Shown: positions 39,401 to 48,819, numbered from the stretch's first letter. The stretch: 64,000 nt of DNA from Bacteroidetes bacterium HGW-Bacteroidetes-4 (GCA_002840905.1 PHDD01000014.1:1-64000); one strand, 5' to 3'. The notes: generated from the sequence alone by a model not told the origin. Numbers and translations are program-made.

Positions 39401-39734
39401 TTTTAATTCCCAATGCTGTAACTACTACAGCATCCAATTCATGAACCGACGGGCTTAAAGCAACCCGAATACTATTTTTTCCGGAAATGTTAACCTCAAC
39501 CGTTTCGTAACCAATAAAAGAAACAACGAGGGTGTTAGCTCCAGCCGGAATGCTGAGTGCAAACTTCCCGTCCAAATCGGTAATTGTGCCTTGCGATGTG
39601 TTTTTAACAACTACCGTAGCTCCGATGAGTTCCAGTCCATCGTTATCTACAACGGTTCCCACCACAGTTCGCTCCTGGGCAAAAACTGTGATAAAAGTAA
39701 TGAACAGCCATAGTGTTATTAGTGTTTTTTTCAT
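36495..39734 (-). CDS. SusC/RagA-type TonB-dependent outer-membrane transporter
   Basis: This 1,079-residue protein has a signal peptide (LITLWLFITFITVFAQ). A carboxypeptidase-regulatory-like domain (~22-100, VVGTVVDNDGLELIGATV) and a plug (~115-230, NSISNKIPGVNITQTAGG, IVVDGVPMDN) follow. The large barrel ends in aromatic FNLRVVF. With the SusD protein it imports oligomers, powered by TonB. No N-terminal anti-sigma-binding extension is present, so it is not directly coupled to an ECF sensor. A structured terminator-like element lies just upstream. Confidence 0.95.
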   Translation of the reverse strand: MKKTLITLWLFITFITVFAQERTVVGTVVDNDGLELIGATVVVKNTSQGTITDLDGKFALSIPAGANTLVVSFIGYETVEVNISGKNSIRVALSPSVHELDAVVVTALGIKKEKKALGYAFADVSGDELTTNRDVNFINSISNKIPGVNITQTAGGAGTSSRIIIRGIKSISGNSQPLIVVDGVPMDNSSDGASWLGGLDYGNSLSSISPDDIETMSVLKGPNAAALYGSRAATGVIMITTKKGTKRDQMKVTFNSNFMIDKPYIVAKYQNEYGAGFGGVIQKNKLSPETYESLAPEDQQKVIVETDSITGLPVYSAYYNYGTGSWGPKMDGSFEILDWNNKFAPYVAQPDNVKNYFNTGYTFTNSISLEKGTEAFNWRMSLTDLQNKGLKPNSHYDRTSINYIMSSKMNDYVTASFKANYIREDAFNRVGQGDSRTGARTFIWMPRSINMSTLRDYYKDENGFEQNWYPDDPWHTNPYWEAYENYNNDFKDQFTGYVKLDFNINSWLSAYVRSSMDTYLSKRYNRIANNAVRAIGQGQYTEQWINYKSMNHEFLLSAKRDLNDEFKLSGNLGGNWYDYHVDMQSTTIYGLAVPNFFSLNNAKNPDETSVGSTVKNKQIHSLFGSVQMEYKNWWFLEFTGRNDWSSTLPLNNNSYIYPSVNSSIVFTDALGIENNILSFGKIRGSFAYVGNDPDPHQLSRSYINQQYGDLPAIYLRPSLTNNNLKPEETGSWEVGTDLRFFQNRVSVDFSYYNEINHNQIVSAELSRSSGLATVLTNGGKVANRGIELQFNATPIETPDFKWNFLFNYAKNKNEVLSLADGLPFITVTVESQVDIVALPGQPYGDIIGTGLTRYYKTDVNGNIVDDPNNGRPLVDEQGMYVMSDRKVIGNVMPDWTGGITNSLKYKNLSLMFSIGIQIGGDIFSKTNKYGLDNGQFEETLEGRESWYAATNAERQAGTAGYVADGVLADGTENTRGIDPQVYFHQRKWGGIAELDVYDASYVKLRDLTLNYDFPEYWFENFFVKQASLSFVAKNLWLIYSGVPNIDPESSFTSNNNGLGQEYAAMPHARSFGFNLRVVF

Positions 39735-39790
39735 TGTTATAAATAGTTATGTATGTTTCTAATTTGCTTTTAAATTGTTCTAAGCTTTTG

Positions 39791-39844
39791 AAAAAAGTAG
39801 CCGGGCCGATGAAAAGATTACATTGAAAAGGTGCCCGGACTACT
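39791..39844 (-). terminator. Long-loop hairpin with T tract between the amidase and susC genes
   Basis: On the minus strand AGTAGTCCGGGC pairs with GCCCGGCTACT (one bulge) across a ~26-base loop, and TTTTTT follows. It lies 54 bases after the amidase stop and 57 bases before the susC start. It would end or attenuate read-through into susC. Confidence 0.65.
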
Positions 39845-39897
39845 CATTCACTACTACTAAACTAAAACTCTATTATTTCGAGAAAAATTAATCCTAT

Positions 39898-42243
39898 TTA
39901 GTGATTCAATAATTTGGTAAAGCGGTATTGCATATAACTAATGGTAAGCAGTGATACCGAATTTCCAGGGTTCGAATCTATTTTTATAATTGCCGATCCT
40001 GTTTGGTCGGTCTGTATATTGCCCTGTTGCAGAATACGGCCAGCCAAATCCGAAAGAGTAAAAGTAATCGGCTCTTCTGCTGGCAAACCATCAACCATTA
40101 CGCGGCCATCGATAACCGGATTTGGATACACCTTAATCTTTGAGCCCGGGATATTACTAACAGAAACCGGAGTCATTTGACTAAGCGCATCCAGATAAAT
40201 TTCACCGCTGTTATACGATTCGCTGCTGCGAACCATTTCAATACCCATAACTGCAGTTGCTCCCTGCGGCACTTCGGCATAACAATACTTCCAACCGGCA
40301 AAATCAATATTACCCAGCGGAAGAACTGTTTCGTTATCGAATTTCAGGTAAAGCTGTTGCAAGCTTAAATCGCCCCATACCCAAAGGCCAATGTACTTCA
40401 TTCCGTCGGTCAAAGAAACCGCATTAGCAGGTTTTATATGTATTTTTCCCTCGGGGGAAGTAAACCAATACCTAAGAATTAAGGAGCCTGTTCCCAAACG
40501 GTATTCTTTGATCCACTTTAATAAAAATGAACTGGCGTCAACCCCCGTGCTATTGGCAAAATCAATACTCCAAGTTTCCTGACTTTCCATTTCGTCCAAC
40601 ACATTCAAATTATCCAAGGGTTGCATGGTTGAAAAATGAATAGAAAGGCTTTCGACCAAAGGAATGTTATCAATATCTTTTATACTGCCTTCAAGTTTCA
40701 AGGTATAATCGGTAGTAAAATTTAAATCTTCGCTCGGACGGAAATAATAGTGCCCTTTATTGTTGATGGTCGTAATATTGGCGCTTTTTGTTCCTATTAT
40801 AGTTCCATCATTAGCTTCGATGCTAACTGCTCCAATGAGCGAACTGTTATTTAACGGAGCGTCAAATTCCAAACGAAACTGAAGGTAAGGACTTACTTCA
40901 GTTTGTTGGTCAAGAGGAAAGGTTTTCTCAAGCGTGTAGCGGTTTCGATCGCCAGTAAAAAATTCAAATGTAAAATCTTCGTCCAGACCAACTCCCCATT
41001 GATGCTGAGCTGTATTATCTAACAAGACTGTATAGCTTGTTTGGGTAGTATAAGGTTCTAAAGGTTGAAAACTAACCGTCATCTGAGCATCATCCCAGGT
41101 AAAAGTTCCATCTGTTGCTGGCTCTAACGAAAACGCATTAGTAACCGATGCCGTATCCATATTCATGCTAAAAGTGAGCGAAATAGGATCGTTACAATTA
41201 ACTGTACTGTTTGCCACCGGTGAAGTATACAACACTTTAGGTGGCATGGTTTTATCGGCTTCAAGCCAATGATTATGGTAGGTAAATTTATGCGTCTCAA
41301 CAGTTAAGGGTACGGTATCATTAAAATACTTGTCGGCCGAAAACACCAAATGATAGGTTCCCGGAGCAAGACTATCGAAATAATAGAATCCGGTGTTATA
41401 AGCATCAACCTGATACATCTCGCCTGTTTCTATAATTTTTACCTGTGCATTGTTTACTACCTCGAATTTATCAGCTGAATTGGGTAAGGTATAGGTAGGT
41501 TTTGCCAGCAGTGTATCACGAATAATTCCGGTAATCTGACCAAAACTTTCGCTCCCGCTTAATTCAAAATAGGTAAGCATGGCATAATAGATATTCCAGG
41601 CTTCCTGTTTGCGGTATTCCAGATTTAATAAGCGATCCATTTCGGGTAGGTAGTCGTGGAAACTGCCTTCGGAAATTATTCCGGGCACTTCTAAAGGGTA
41701 TAATACCCCATAGCCACTGGTAAAAGTAGGATTCAAGGTTAAATCACCAATAAAATGGGGGGCTGTATTGGTCCAATGGGTGGCCTTGTTGGTAATTAAC
41801 TGCTCCCAAAGAATTTGCGCCCATACTTTTGCCTCAGGAATTGCAGGCGTCTCACTTTTCCCGTTAAAAATGGTTAAGGGAAAATTTGAAACCTGATTGG
41901 CGGCATTGGAATGGATGGAAATAAACAAATCGACTGCATTTTCATTGGCCATGGCAGCAATCTGCGAAAGCGGCAAATCGTCTTCGGTGCGGTTCAATAC
42001 CCGCGACATAACCACCTCGCACCCTCTGGCTTCCAATAAATCGCGCAGCCAAAGTCCTTTGGTCAGGTTGCCTTCCGATTCCCAAAATCCATTGGGCTGG
42101 CCCCGATCATCGGAATCATGGCCTCCATGACCCGGATTAATCATTACTTTAATTCCTGTAAAATCGGGTGTTTGAGCGCTGGTATACCCAAAGGCACTCA
42201 AAAATATGGTGAATATAATTAGGTATCTGTAATTCATAGCCAT
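39898..42243 (-). CDS. T9SS-exported N-acetylmuramoyl-L-alanine amidase
   Basis: This 781-residue protein has a signal peptide (LIIFTIFLSAFGYTSAQ) and an Amidase_3 domain (~25-235). All zinc and catalytic positions are visible: INPGHGGHD, ESEGNLTKG, FISIHSNAA and IISEGSFHDYL. A carboxypeptidase-regulatory-like module (~255-330) and an Ig-like region (~335-540) follow. Next is a jelly-roll-like segment, then a T9SS sorting domain (VYPNPVIDGRVMVDG). It would remove stem peptides from murein outside the cell. That is the step preceding cleavage of denuded glycan by GHL10 enzymes. Confidence 0.9.
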   Translation of the reverse strand: MAMNYRYLIIFTIFLSAFGYTSAQTPDFTGIKVMINPGHGGHDSDDRGQPNGFWESEGNLTKGLWLRDLLEARGCEVVMSRVLNRTEDDLPLSQIAAMANENAVDLFISIHSNAANQVSNFPLTIFNGKSETPAIPEAKVWAQILWEQLITNKATHWTNTAPHFIGDLTLNPTFTSGYGVLYPLEVPGIISEGSFHDYLPEMDRLLNLEYRKQEAWNIYYAMLTYFELSGSESFGQITGIIRDTLLAKPTYTLPNSADKFEVVNNAQVKIIETGEMYQVDAYNTGFYYFDSLAPGTYHLVFSADKYFNDTVPLTVETHKFTYHNHWLEADKTMPPKVLYTSPVANSTVNCNDPISLTFSMNMDTASVTNAFSLEPATDGTFTWDDAQMTVSFQPLEPYTTQTSYTVLLDNTAQHQWGVGLDEDFTFEFFTGDRNRYTLEKTFPLDQQTEVSPYLQFRLEFDAPLNNSSLIGAVSIEANDGTIIGTKSANITTINNKGHYYFRPSEDLNFTTDYTLKLEGSIKDIDNIPLVESLSIHFSTMQPLDNLNVLDEMESQETWSIDFANSTGVDASSFLLKWIKEYRLGTGSLILRYWFTSPEGKIHIKPANAVSLTDGMKYIGLWVWGDLSLQQLYLKFDNETVLPLGNIDFAGWKYCYAEVPQGATAVMGIEMVRSSESYNSGEIYLDALSQMTPVSVSNIPGSKIKVYPNPVIDGRVMVDGLPAEEPITFTLSDLAGRILQQGNIQTDQTGSAIIKIDSNPGNSVSLLTISYMQYRFTKLLNH

Positions 42244-42273
42244 ATGCTTTATAATTATGAGCTAAGATTTTTA

Positions 42274-43086
42274 TTAGTCGTGAATTGAAACATCGAGCAA
42301 ATAGATTTCACCCTTTTGCGATTGAAAAACGATTCTATTTCCATCGGGTGATGCTTCGGGATACAATGCAATCAGCGAAGCATTAGTTTCAGTAAGATCT
42401 ATTCGCTTGCCCGAAGGTACATGAGTTGCCACAACATTCGATGAAATAATCTGATGCCCATCATCAGTGTCATTCATCCCAATTATCCAATGGTTAGTTA
42501 ACCATTTGGGAGCATTTAAGTACCCCAAATTGCTTATCAGTTTTCCGTTTATATCAATTACATAAGTTCCACGACCGGCAGCTGTAAAAACAATTTTAGT
42601 TTTGTCGGGTGATAATGACGCCCACAAATAATAAACTTCACCTAATGGATTCAGTATTTTTTCATCGAAATCGCCACCCAATACTTTAATTATTTTTCCA
42701 TCGGTAGAAACCCTTATTTCGTTTGCTATTTTAGATTTATGACTAATTACTTTTCCATTAATAAATTTCTTTTCCTCTGTTTGTTTTCGTCCCAGGTTAA
42801 AGGTAGTAGTCCGATACAAAACCGAACCATCGGCTTGCATTGAAGCTTTAACACCTGCGCCGGCTTCCCGTGTTATTTGTAGTTCTTTTTGAGTGGCCAG
42901 ATAATAAATTGACAGGCCTTTATATTGTTCACCTGAAAACAGCAGTACTTCAGCACTATTTCCAAACTTTGGAAAGTAGGCCGGATGCTCCAATTCAAGT
43001 TTCTCTATTTTCGTTACTTTAATTTCCTGAGCATTTAATACCAAACTCAGAAAAATGATAAATAAAAAAGGAATTAAACCTTTCAT
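42274..43086 (-). CDS. Exported PD40/TolB-like beta-propeller protein
   Basis: This 270-residue protein has a signal peptide (LIPFLFIIFLSLVLNAQ). WD40-like PD40 blades follow, for example YLWASLSPDKTKIVFTAAGRGTYVIDI and ALYPEASPDGNRIVFQSQKGEIYLLDV. A single short propeller of this size is unusual and may work with the neighbouring propeller proteins (DUF4623). It ends 30 bases before the amidase start on the same strand, so the two are likely co-transcribed. No catalytic residues are seen. Confidence 0.8.
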   Translation of the reverse strand: MKGLIPFLFIIFLSLVLNAQEIKVTKIEKLELEHPAYFPKFGNSAEVLLFSGEQYKGLSIYYLATQKELQITREAGAGVKASMQADGSVLYRTTTFNLGRKQTEEKKFINGKVISHKSKIANEIRVSTDGKIIKVLGGDFDEKILNPLGEVYYLWASLSPDKTKIVFTAAGRGTYVIDINGKLISNLGYLNAPKWLTNHWIIGMNDTDDGHQIISSNVVATHVPSGKRIDLTETNASLIALYPEASPDGNRIVFQSQKGEIYLLDVSIHD

Positions 43087-43208
43087 AGCATTAGGTTTTA
43101 AATCGGGTTAAAACTTCAGTAGGTAAAAATTACACTTAGTTAAACGCTCAAAACACGTTACAATTTGTATTCAAAATAACTCCTGTGAGTTTTTAATAAT
43201 TTAAGAAA

Positions 43209-43247
43209 AAAGAATAAAAGAGCAGGCTATTTAAACCTGCTCTTTTA
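43209..43247 (-). terminator. Terminator of the DUF4623 pair
   Basis: A 12-bp perfect stem (TAAAAGAGCAGG / CCTGCTCTTTTA) with a 9-base loop is followed on the minus strand by TTCTTTTTTC. It lies 10 bases after the stop codon of the larger DUF4623 gene. Confidence 0.88.
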
Positions 43248-43256
43248 ATATCTGGA

Positions 43257-46200
43257 TTAATTTTTAACAATCCGTTTCACAGCCGATTGGCCATTTGAAT
43301 CAACAGCTTGAATCATGTAAACACCAGCTTTAAATGAACTCATATTTAATCTCATTTCGCTTAATCCGGCATTTTCCTGAGTCATAATTATGCGACCGGT
43401 AAAGTCAACTACCTGTATCCTGGTTACATTATCAGTTCCTTTAATGGTTAACTGATTGTTAACCGGGTTTGGATACATTGAAATAGCAGCTGCCAGGTTA
43501 TCGGCAACACCAACAGGCTTAACAAGCACAAACGCTGATAATACAGGTTCACCAACCAGGAAGTCGAGACCGCCTGATACAGCAACCGGAGTTACTTCAA
43601 AGGCAACAAATTTGTCTGTCATCTCGGCATCAACCACCCATGAATCGGTAGTTGCACCCAGTATTTTCAGTTTATCTGTTCCTTCAGCATCGGTTGCATA
43701 CCACCATTGGTATTTGCTTCCACCTTCCAGGTCACCATCAGCATCAGTATAAGTGTATGAGCCCTCAAGTGTTATTCCCACAACCGGATTACCAACAATA
43801 GCAACATCGGTAGCCGTAGGAGCCGCAACTCCTACAATATTTACTACTTCTTCAGCTTCGAAAGCACTTAATGGCATAGCATCAAAAGCAGCAGTTGTAC
43901 CGGTACCATCGTAAGCAATGGTAACAGCCTGGCCATTGGTAATTGCTGTGGCCAATTCAAAGGTTACCACATTTGCATCGGTTCCTGTTCCGTAAAGGGT
44001 ATCTATGGCAATCTCAACATCATCAGCCATCACGGTCCATCCGGTAGAAATACCTAAAGAATCGGGCATGTTTTTGCTAAACCATACAAATATCTTATCT
44101 CCCGCATCATTGGTTTCAGCGTACTCAAACATTGGTAATTCAAGCAGGCCTTTAAAGCGGGCAATACCTTGGTTGGCACTTAACATATAAATGTGGAAGA
44201 ATTCTTCATCGGCTTCAACATGTACCCCACCTAATTCCTGATTTGCAGTTGACATGGTTTCGGATACACCAACTGTTACATAAGGAGCAGTAGTAATATC
44301 TTTAACTATGGTGTTCCATACGCCCGCGTCGTTCTTTTGATAGAATGCGGCCAACGTACGTCCTTTGTATGTAAAGACATTGGGTGAGTTCGACTGGTTA
44401 TTAGTCATTCCAACACCTTCAATAGCACCCAGGTACATGCCGTCTTTATCAAAAATCTGCGGTTGCATACCCCGTCCGTCAACCAGGAATTTGGAATCGG
44501 CACTCGCCTCGAATGGAGCAACAGCTGCGGTAGAACCAATTGAAGTGGTATTCTGAAGTTCGATTACTGTAGGATCTCCAACAATACCTCCGGTTACCAC
44601 CCAACGAATTACATATTTATTGGCTGATGCAGCAGCAAATATTACCGCATTGCCTGAAACATCGCCTTTAACGGTAAACTTATCGCCCAAACGCATGGGT
44701 ACTGTACTTGTAAACTCAATCCACTTAACAGGGGCTGCCAATTCATCGGTCCATTTGTAAATTACAAAAGGAGCTCCACTGGCATCGGTTACTAATGGAC
44801 AAGCTAAAATCTGACCATCATCGGATACTTCAACATCGCTAATTTTGAACAAACCTGCATCCATTCCCTCGGTATTCATCTGAGCAACTTCAGAACCACT
44901 GGTTTTGTCGAGCACAACCAGCTTGGTACCACCCAAACGGCTGGCCAGATAAATATGATCAGTTCCTAAAGCAAATCCTCGTTCGGTGCTTCCTGTTCCA
45001 ATATATGAAGGAACAGCAGCCATCTTTGCTCCACGCATCCATACGCGTTCAAAGTCGCCATCATTAGTTGATTCAATGGTTGCGGCACTTGAAACAGCAT
45101 CAACAGCTTCACCGGTTAATAAACCTCCTGAAACAGCTACCGGAGTAACTTCAAAAATCAGGAATTTACCAATCTGGGCATCAGTAACCAGGAAATCTTT
45201 ATGGTTTGCACCATCGATGACGGTTTTATTGGTTCCGGCTGCATCGTCGGCAACATACCATTTAAATAATGATGCGCCTTCAGGATCGTCGGTATAATCG
45301 AAATAGGTATATTTTCCATAAACCACGGCACCCACTTCAGGATTACCCACAAATGCTACATTTTGAGCTTCAGGAGCACCTTCTGGTGGAGCAGGAGCAA
45401 TAATACCTGTGGTATCGAAAGCTTCAACACCGTTTTCATCAGCTACTGTAACAGGTAATACACCAAAGAAAATGTATTTATCCTGATCGGCAGCTACCAA
45501 TTGATACCTGTTGGTGTCGTTCGCAACGGCAGTTTTAATTCCATCCACTGCATCGGCACGATACCAGGTTAATACAGTATTTCCCTCTTCGTCTTCATTC
45601 AAGTCAGAATAAGTGTATGACCCGGTTAAGATACGTCCAACTTCCTGAATACCTGAAATAGCTACATTTTTAGCTTCAGGCACATAAGCCGGGAAAACCA
45701 CAGCAGTAGCCGTTGCCACTGCAACAGAATCGCCCGTTGAGAAGTTTGGAGAACTTGAAACAGGAATTACGCTAAATAAGATAAACTTACCTTCGTCGGC
45801 AGGAAGCGGCATGTATTTCAATGTATCTTCAGCCACTTTAACTGCATTTGTTCCGGCTGCATCATCAGCACGCCACCATTTCAGAATTGATTCTGCTTCG
45901 GTATCGCCATCAGCATCGGTAAAGGTATAAGATCCGGTTAACAAGCCGTAAACATTAGGATCTCCTGCTATTACCAAATCAGAAGCCACCGGTTTAACTG
46001 CGGTTGAAGTTACCGGACCATAATAACCCGATTCAACCCAGTTGGTTTCGGCAGATAGAGTTCCAGTTTTAGCCACAGCCAATACACTAAACGACAGGTA
46101 TTTATTCAGATGCTCATAAGCAACGGTTATTTCAGCATCGGTAGCAAATTCTGTTTTATTGGTTCCCTGATTGTCATCAGAAACATACCATTTATAGAGT

Positions 46201-47360
46201 GAAGTATCTTCTTCATCACCATTCACATCAATATAGGTATAACTCACCTGAGCGTTTGACCCCACCATGGCAAAACCAGTCATCATTAGGTTGGTTGCCA
46301 AAGGAGCCGCTTCAGGCGCCAGAGCTTTGATGTAATTTCCACCTGATAATGAATAAATAATATAGGTGTCAGTAAAAGGATAAGATACTACCACTTGTTC
46401 TTGTCCATTACCATAAACATGAGGCCATACACTTTCCAACACTGGGGCAGTGCCTTCAATTTCAACCACATCGGCAACAGTAACGTCTGATAAATCGGCG
46501 GCTTTCCCGGTAATATCAATTAAAAGAATTTTTCCAACGTTTGAAACAACTAAATAGTTTTTATCTCCCGAAGCAAATTCCTTTACATCCTGATTTACAC
46601 CAGTAATAACGCCTGCAGGAATTTGAGCTACAATATTACCGGTTCCGTTAAACTTAACAGGTCCGGTAAGTTCTACGTTATTATACCAAAAACCATCGGT
46701 AATTTTAGTTCCCAGCGCCTGAACAGTAGGGGTTCTGACAGCTCCAAGACCAGTTAAATCCAAAGTATTAACAGCTCCCAAAACTCCATTAACCACTTCA
46801 AAATAGTATACCTTGGGAACATTTACAAAAGGTATAATTATCAAAGCTTCAGTTTGAAAATCCCCAAAAACACTAAAAGAACCGCCAAAATCATCGGCTG
46901 TACCTGAAGCATCTTTCCACAATAATTCTGGAACTGCATCTTCGTCCGCCCAATAATACAATTGAACAGGATTAAATTGATTGCTTGTACCGGTAGTAGC
47001 AAATAATGCTCCGCCATCGTCAACTTCCACGTCCCGAATACCATAACCCCAAGCGGGATCCAGCACTGTAGAAGGACTGATTGTCTTAATCAACTCTCCA
47101 GTAGATCCATCCAGGATGCGAATCATATTATCTTCAGCAACTGTTGAGCCATCGCCAGTATAAGCTCCTTCTGTCCCGGCCACATACAAATGATTGTTCT
47201 CGGGATTAAAATCCATTCCACGGTAATACCGATCGGCATTCCATGTATAATCTGTATTTGTTTTCTTCCACAGCTCGGAAGGCTGCGCATGGGCTATCAG
47301 GTTCCCAAAGAGGAACATGATAAGCAACAAACTTGTAAAAAATGTAGTTTTTCTTTTCAT
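43257..47360 (-). CDS. Large T9SS-exported DUF4623 protein with two propellers and five Ig-like repeats
   Basis: This 1,367-residue protein has a signal peptide (SLLLIMFLFGNLIAHAQ). The first DUF4623 propeller (~25-345, RYYRGMDFNPENNHLYVAG) is followed by four Ig-like repeats. A second propeller (~730-1060, ERGFALGTDHIYLASRLGG) leads to a SwmB-like strand domain (~1065-1170) and a fifth Ig-like repeat. A T9SS sorting domain closes it (SMYPNPVNNQLTIKG ... GVYMIQAV). The repeats share the pattern GSYTYTDADGDxEG ... KWY.ADDAAGTNK. DUF4623 has no known activity. Location suggests surface binding of substrate. Confidence 0.85.
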   Translation of the reverse strand: MKRKTTFFTSLLLIMFLFGNLIAHAQPSELWKKTNTDYTWNADRYYRGMDFNPENNHLYVAGTEGAYTGDGSTVAEDNMIRILDGSTGELIKTISPSTVLDPAWGYGIRDVEVDDGGALFATTGTSNQFNPVQLYYWADEDAVPELLWKDASGTADDFGGSFSVFGDFQTEALIIIPFVNVPKVYYFEVVNGVLGAVNTLDLTGLGAVRTPTVQALGTKITDGFWYNNVELTGPVKFNGTGNIVAQIPAGVITGVNQDVKEFASGDKNYLVVSNVGKILLIDITGKAADLSDVTVADVVEIEGTAPVLESVWPHVYGNGQEQVVVSYPFTDTYIIYSLSGGNYIKALAPEAAPLATNLMMTGFAMVGSNAQVSYTYIDVNGDEEDTSLYKWYVSDDNQGTNKTEFATDAEITVAYEHLNKYLSFSVLAVAKTGTLSAETNWVESGYYGPVTSTAVKPVASDLVIAGDPNVYGLLTGSYTFTDADGDTEAESILKWWRADDAAGTNAVKVAEDTLKYMPLPADEGKFILFSVIPVSSSPNFSTGDSVAVATATAVVFPAYVPEAKNVAISGIQEVGRILTGSYTYSDLNEDEEGNTVLTWYRADAVDGIKTAVANDTNRYQLVAADQDKYIFFGVLPVTVADENGVEAFDTTGIIAPAPPEGAPEAQNVAFVGNPEVGAVVYGKYTYFDYTDDPEGASLFKWYVADDAAGTNKTVIDGANHKDFLVTDAQIGKFLIFEVTPVAVSGGLLTGEAVDAVSSAATIESTNDGDFERVWMRGAKMAAVPSYIGTGSTERGFALGTDHIYLASRLGGTKLVVLDKTSGSEVAQMNTEGMDAGLFKISDVEVSDDGQILACPLVTDASGAPFVIYKWTDELAAPVKWIEFTSTVPMRLGDKFTVKGDVSGNAVIFAAASANKYVIRWVVTGGIVGDPTVIELQNTTSIGSTAAVAPFEASADSKFLVDGRGMQPQIFDKDGMYLGAIEGVGMTNNQSNSPNVFTYKGRTLAAFYQKNDAGVWNTIVKDITTAPYVTVGVSETMSTANQELGGVHVEADEEFFHIYMLSANQGIARFKGLLELPMFEYAETNDAGDKIFVWFSKNMPDSLGISTGWTVMADDVEIAIDTLYGTGTDANVVTFELATAITNGQAVTIAYDGTGTTAAFDAMPLSAFEAEEVVNIVGVAAPTATDVAIVGNPVVGITLEGSYTYTDADGDLEGGSKYQWWYATDAEGTDKLKILGATTDSWVVDAEMTDKFVAFEVTPVAVSGGLDFLVGEPVLSAFVLVKPVGVADNLAAAISMYPNPVNNQLTIKGTDNVTRIQVVDFTGRIIMTQENAGLSEMRLNMSSFKAGVYMIQAVDSNGQSAVKRIVKN
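45090..46310 (-). repeat. Four consecutive ~95-residue Ig-like repeats in the DUF4623 protein
   Basis: Four adjacent units each begin with a LVIAGDPNVYGLLTGSYTF-like strand and contain D(A)DGDxE, KWYxADDAAGT and GKFLIFEVTPV. A fifth unit lies apart at about 43520-43815. Units are similar at protein level but clearly diverged in DNA. The same pattern occurs in bacterial surface-protein Ig repeats. Confidence 0.8.
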
Positions 47361-47394
47361 GTTGTTTTGTTTTAGGTAAAATAATATGCTCTTC

Positions 47395-48819
47395 TTATTC
47401 TATTATTAGTTTTTCGACACCTATTTTATTACCGTAAACCACCTGATACACATAAGTACCTGGTGCCAACCCGGCTGTATTTATTTCCATTTCCTGTGAA
47501 CCACCCATTGCCCTGTCGGCTGTTATTCCCATAAAACGCCCGCTTAAATCGAACACTTTTACAGAAACTACCCCACTTGCATTTTGTGGCAACTCAAAAC
47601 GAACTTTTGTGTAATCGTTTGCAGGATTTGGGAAAGCAGAAAGTTTGAAAGCTGAAGTTTGTTCCCGTTTAATTGAATTTGCCTGAATTCCGTCAATTCG
47701 ATAGGCTGCAATACCATTTGAAGGGGCACAAACAAAAATATGCAATTGATTATCTAACACACCAAAATCAACAGCTCCTTCGCCATAAGCATTATCGAAT
47801 TTTGTTCCAAAAGTGGGCGTGAATCCTATTACATCAGCATCGGTAACATTCTCGCCGTGTTTTGAGATATTAAAAACAAAAGCGCTTTGGTCGCCACTAA
47901 ACATTCCCATATACAATGAGCCTCCAAATTCAAAAGTACGTCCAGCCAAAACCGATGAGGGAAATAATCCGGGTGAAAAAGCAACCTGAGTTAGATTGAC
48001 ACCACTGGTGGTAAACAAAGTGGGCAAAAAGCCTTTTCCACTCACATACATCCAGTCATTTTTTCCCGGAACACCGGCCACTGTAGGCGAGGTTCCTGCG
48101 TTAGTGATATCAGCCAGAGTAATAATTTGGGGTGCGGCATCAACAATACCTGCAGTTACTTTCCAGCGCATTACCTTGTTGCTTTCACCTGGAGCGGCAT
48201 AAATATAAGCTTCGGTATCCCAGTTACCAATAACACTGAATTTATCTCCCATACGGTATCCTCCTTCAGTATAATTAATAATCATGGTTGGTATATCCTG
48301 TTCCCAACTCCATCGGTAAACCCGAAATGCTTTAACAGTTACTGAGCCATTTTCATTAGGAATATCAGGACCTGTAGCTAAGGTCATATTGCAGGCAAAA
48401 ATACTTCCATCTTCAGTACAAACTATATTATTTAAGGGGTATCCTCCCCCATAATTCTGATCAGATGAAGTTATTCCTGCAGTTAAAAGTTTTGAAACAC
48501 TAAATGCAGGAGCTTGCCCTGTTAAAGGATCCAAAACGTAAACATGTGGTTCACCGGTATCTAAAACCCCATTATCATCCGTATCCTCGGCATGGCGACT
48601 CGAAACGTATAAATGACCTGAGTATTCGCTGTAGGCAATACCACGTTCTACGGCAGCATAAGCAGGACTACCATCGTCAACTTCAGAGCCATCGGTAAAC
48701 CATACCGGGGCATTTTCTCCGTAATGCGCCCAAATTTCAACAAAAGCCGTATCCTGAGCGGATAGTTTTGTGAAAATTGCAGCGATTACAATAAAAACAA
48801 AGAGTACAAGTTTTTTCAT
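47395..48819 (-). CDS. T9SS-exported DUF4623 propeller protein
   Basis: This 474-residue protein has a signal peptide (LVLFVFIVIAAIFTKLSAQ). A single DUF4623 propeller follows (ERGIAYSEYSGHLYVSSRH, YRMGDKFSVIGNWDTEAYIYAA, NKVMRWKVTAG), and then a T9SS sorting domain (LSAFPNPANDYTKVRFELP ... GTYVYQVVYG). It closely parallels the second propeller of the next gene, 34 bases downstream, so the pair arose by duplication. No enzymatic motif is visible. A surface-displayed binding role is the simplest guess. Confidence 0.83.
   Translation of the reverse strand: MKKLVLFVFIVIAAIFTKLSAQDTAFVEIWAHYGENAPVWFTDGSEVDDGSPAYAAVERGIAYSEYSGHLYVSSRHAEDTDDNGVLDTGEPHVYVLDPLTGQAPAFSVSKLLTAGITSSDQNYGGGYPLNNIVCTEDGSIFACNMTLATGPDIPNENGSVTVKAFRVYRWSWEQDIPTMIINYTEGGYRMGDKFSVIGNWDTEAYIYAAPGESNKVMRWKVTAGIVDAAPQIITLADITNAGTSPTVAGVPGKNDWMYVSGKGFLPTLFTTSGVNLTQVAFSPGLFPSSVLAGRTFEFGGSLYMGMFSGDQSAFVFNISKHGENVTDADVIGFTPTFGTKFDNAYGEGAVDFGVLDNQLHIFVCAPSNGIAAYRIDGIQANSIKREQTSAFKLSAFPNPANDYTKVRFELPQNASGVVSVKVFDLSGRFMGITADRAMGGSQEMEINTAGLAPGTYVYQVVYGNKIGVEKLIIE

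Noticed and set aside
45090-46310. Tandem repeat that might be a recent DNA expansion or CRISPR-like array
   Set aside because: Units are ~290 bases, in frame, and similar only at protein level; they are Ig-like protein domains.
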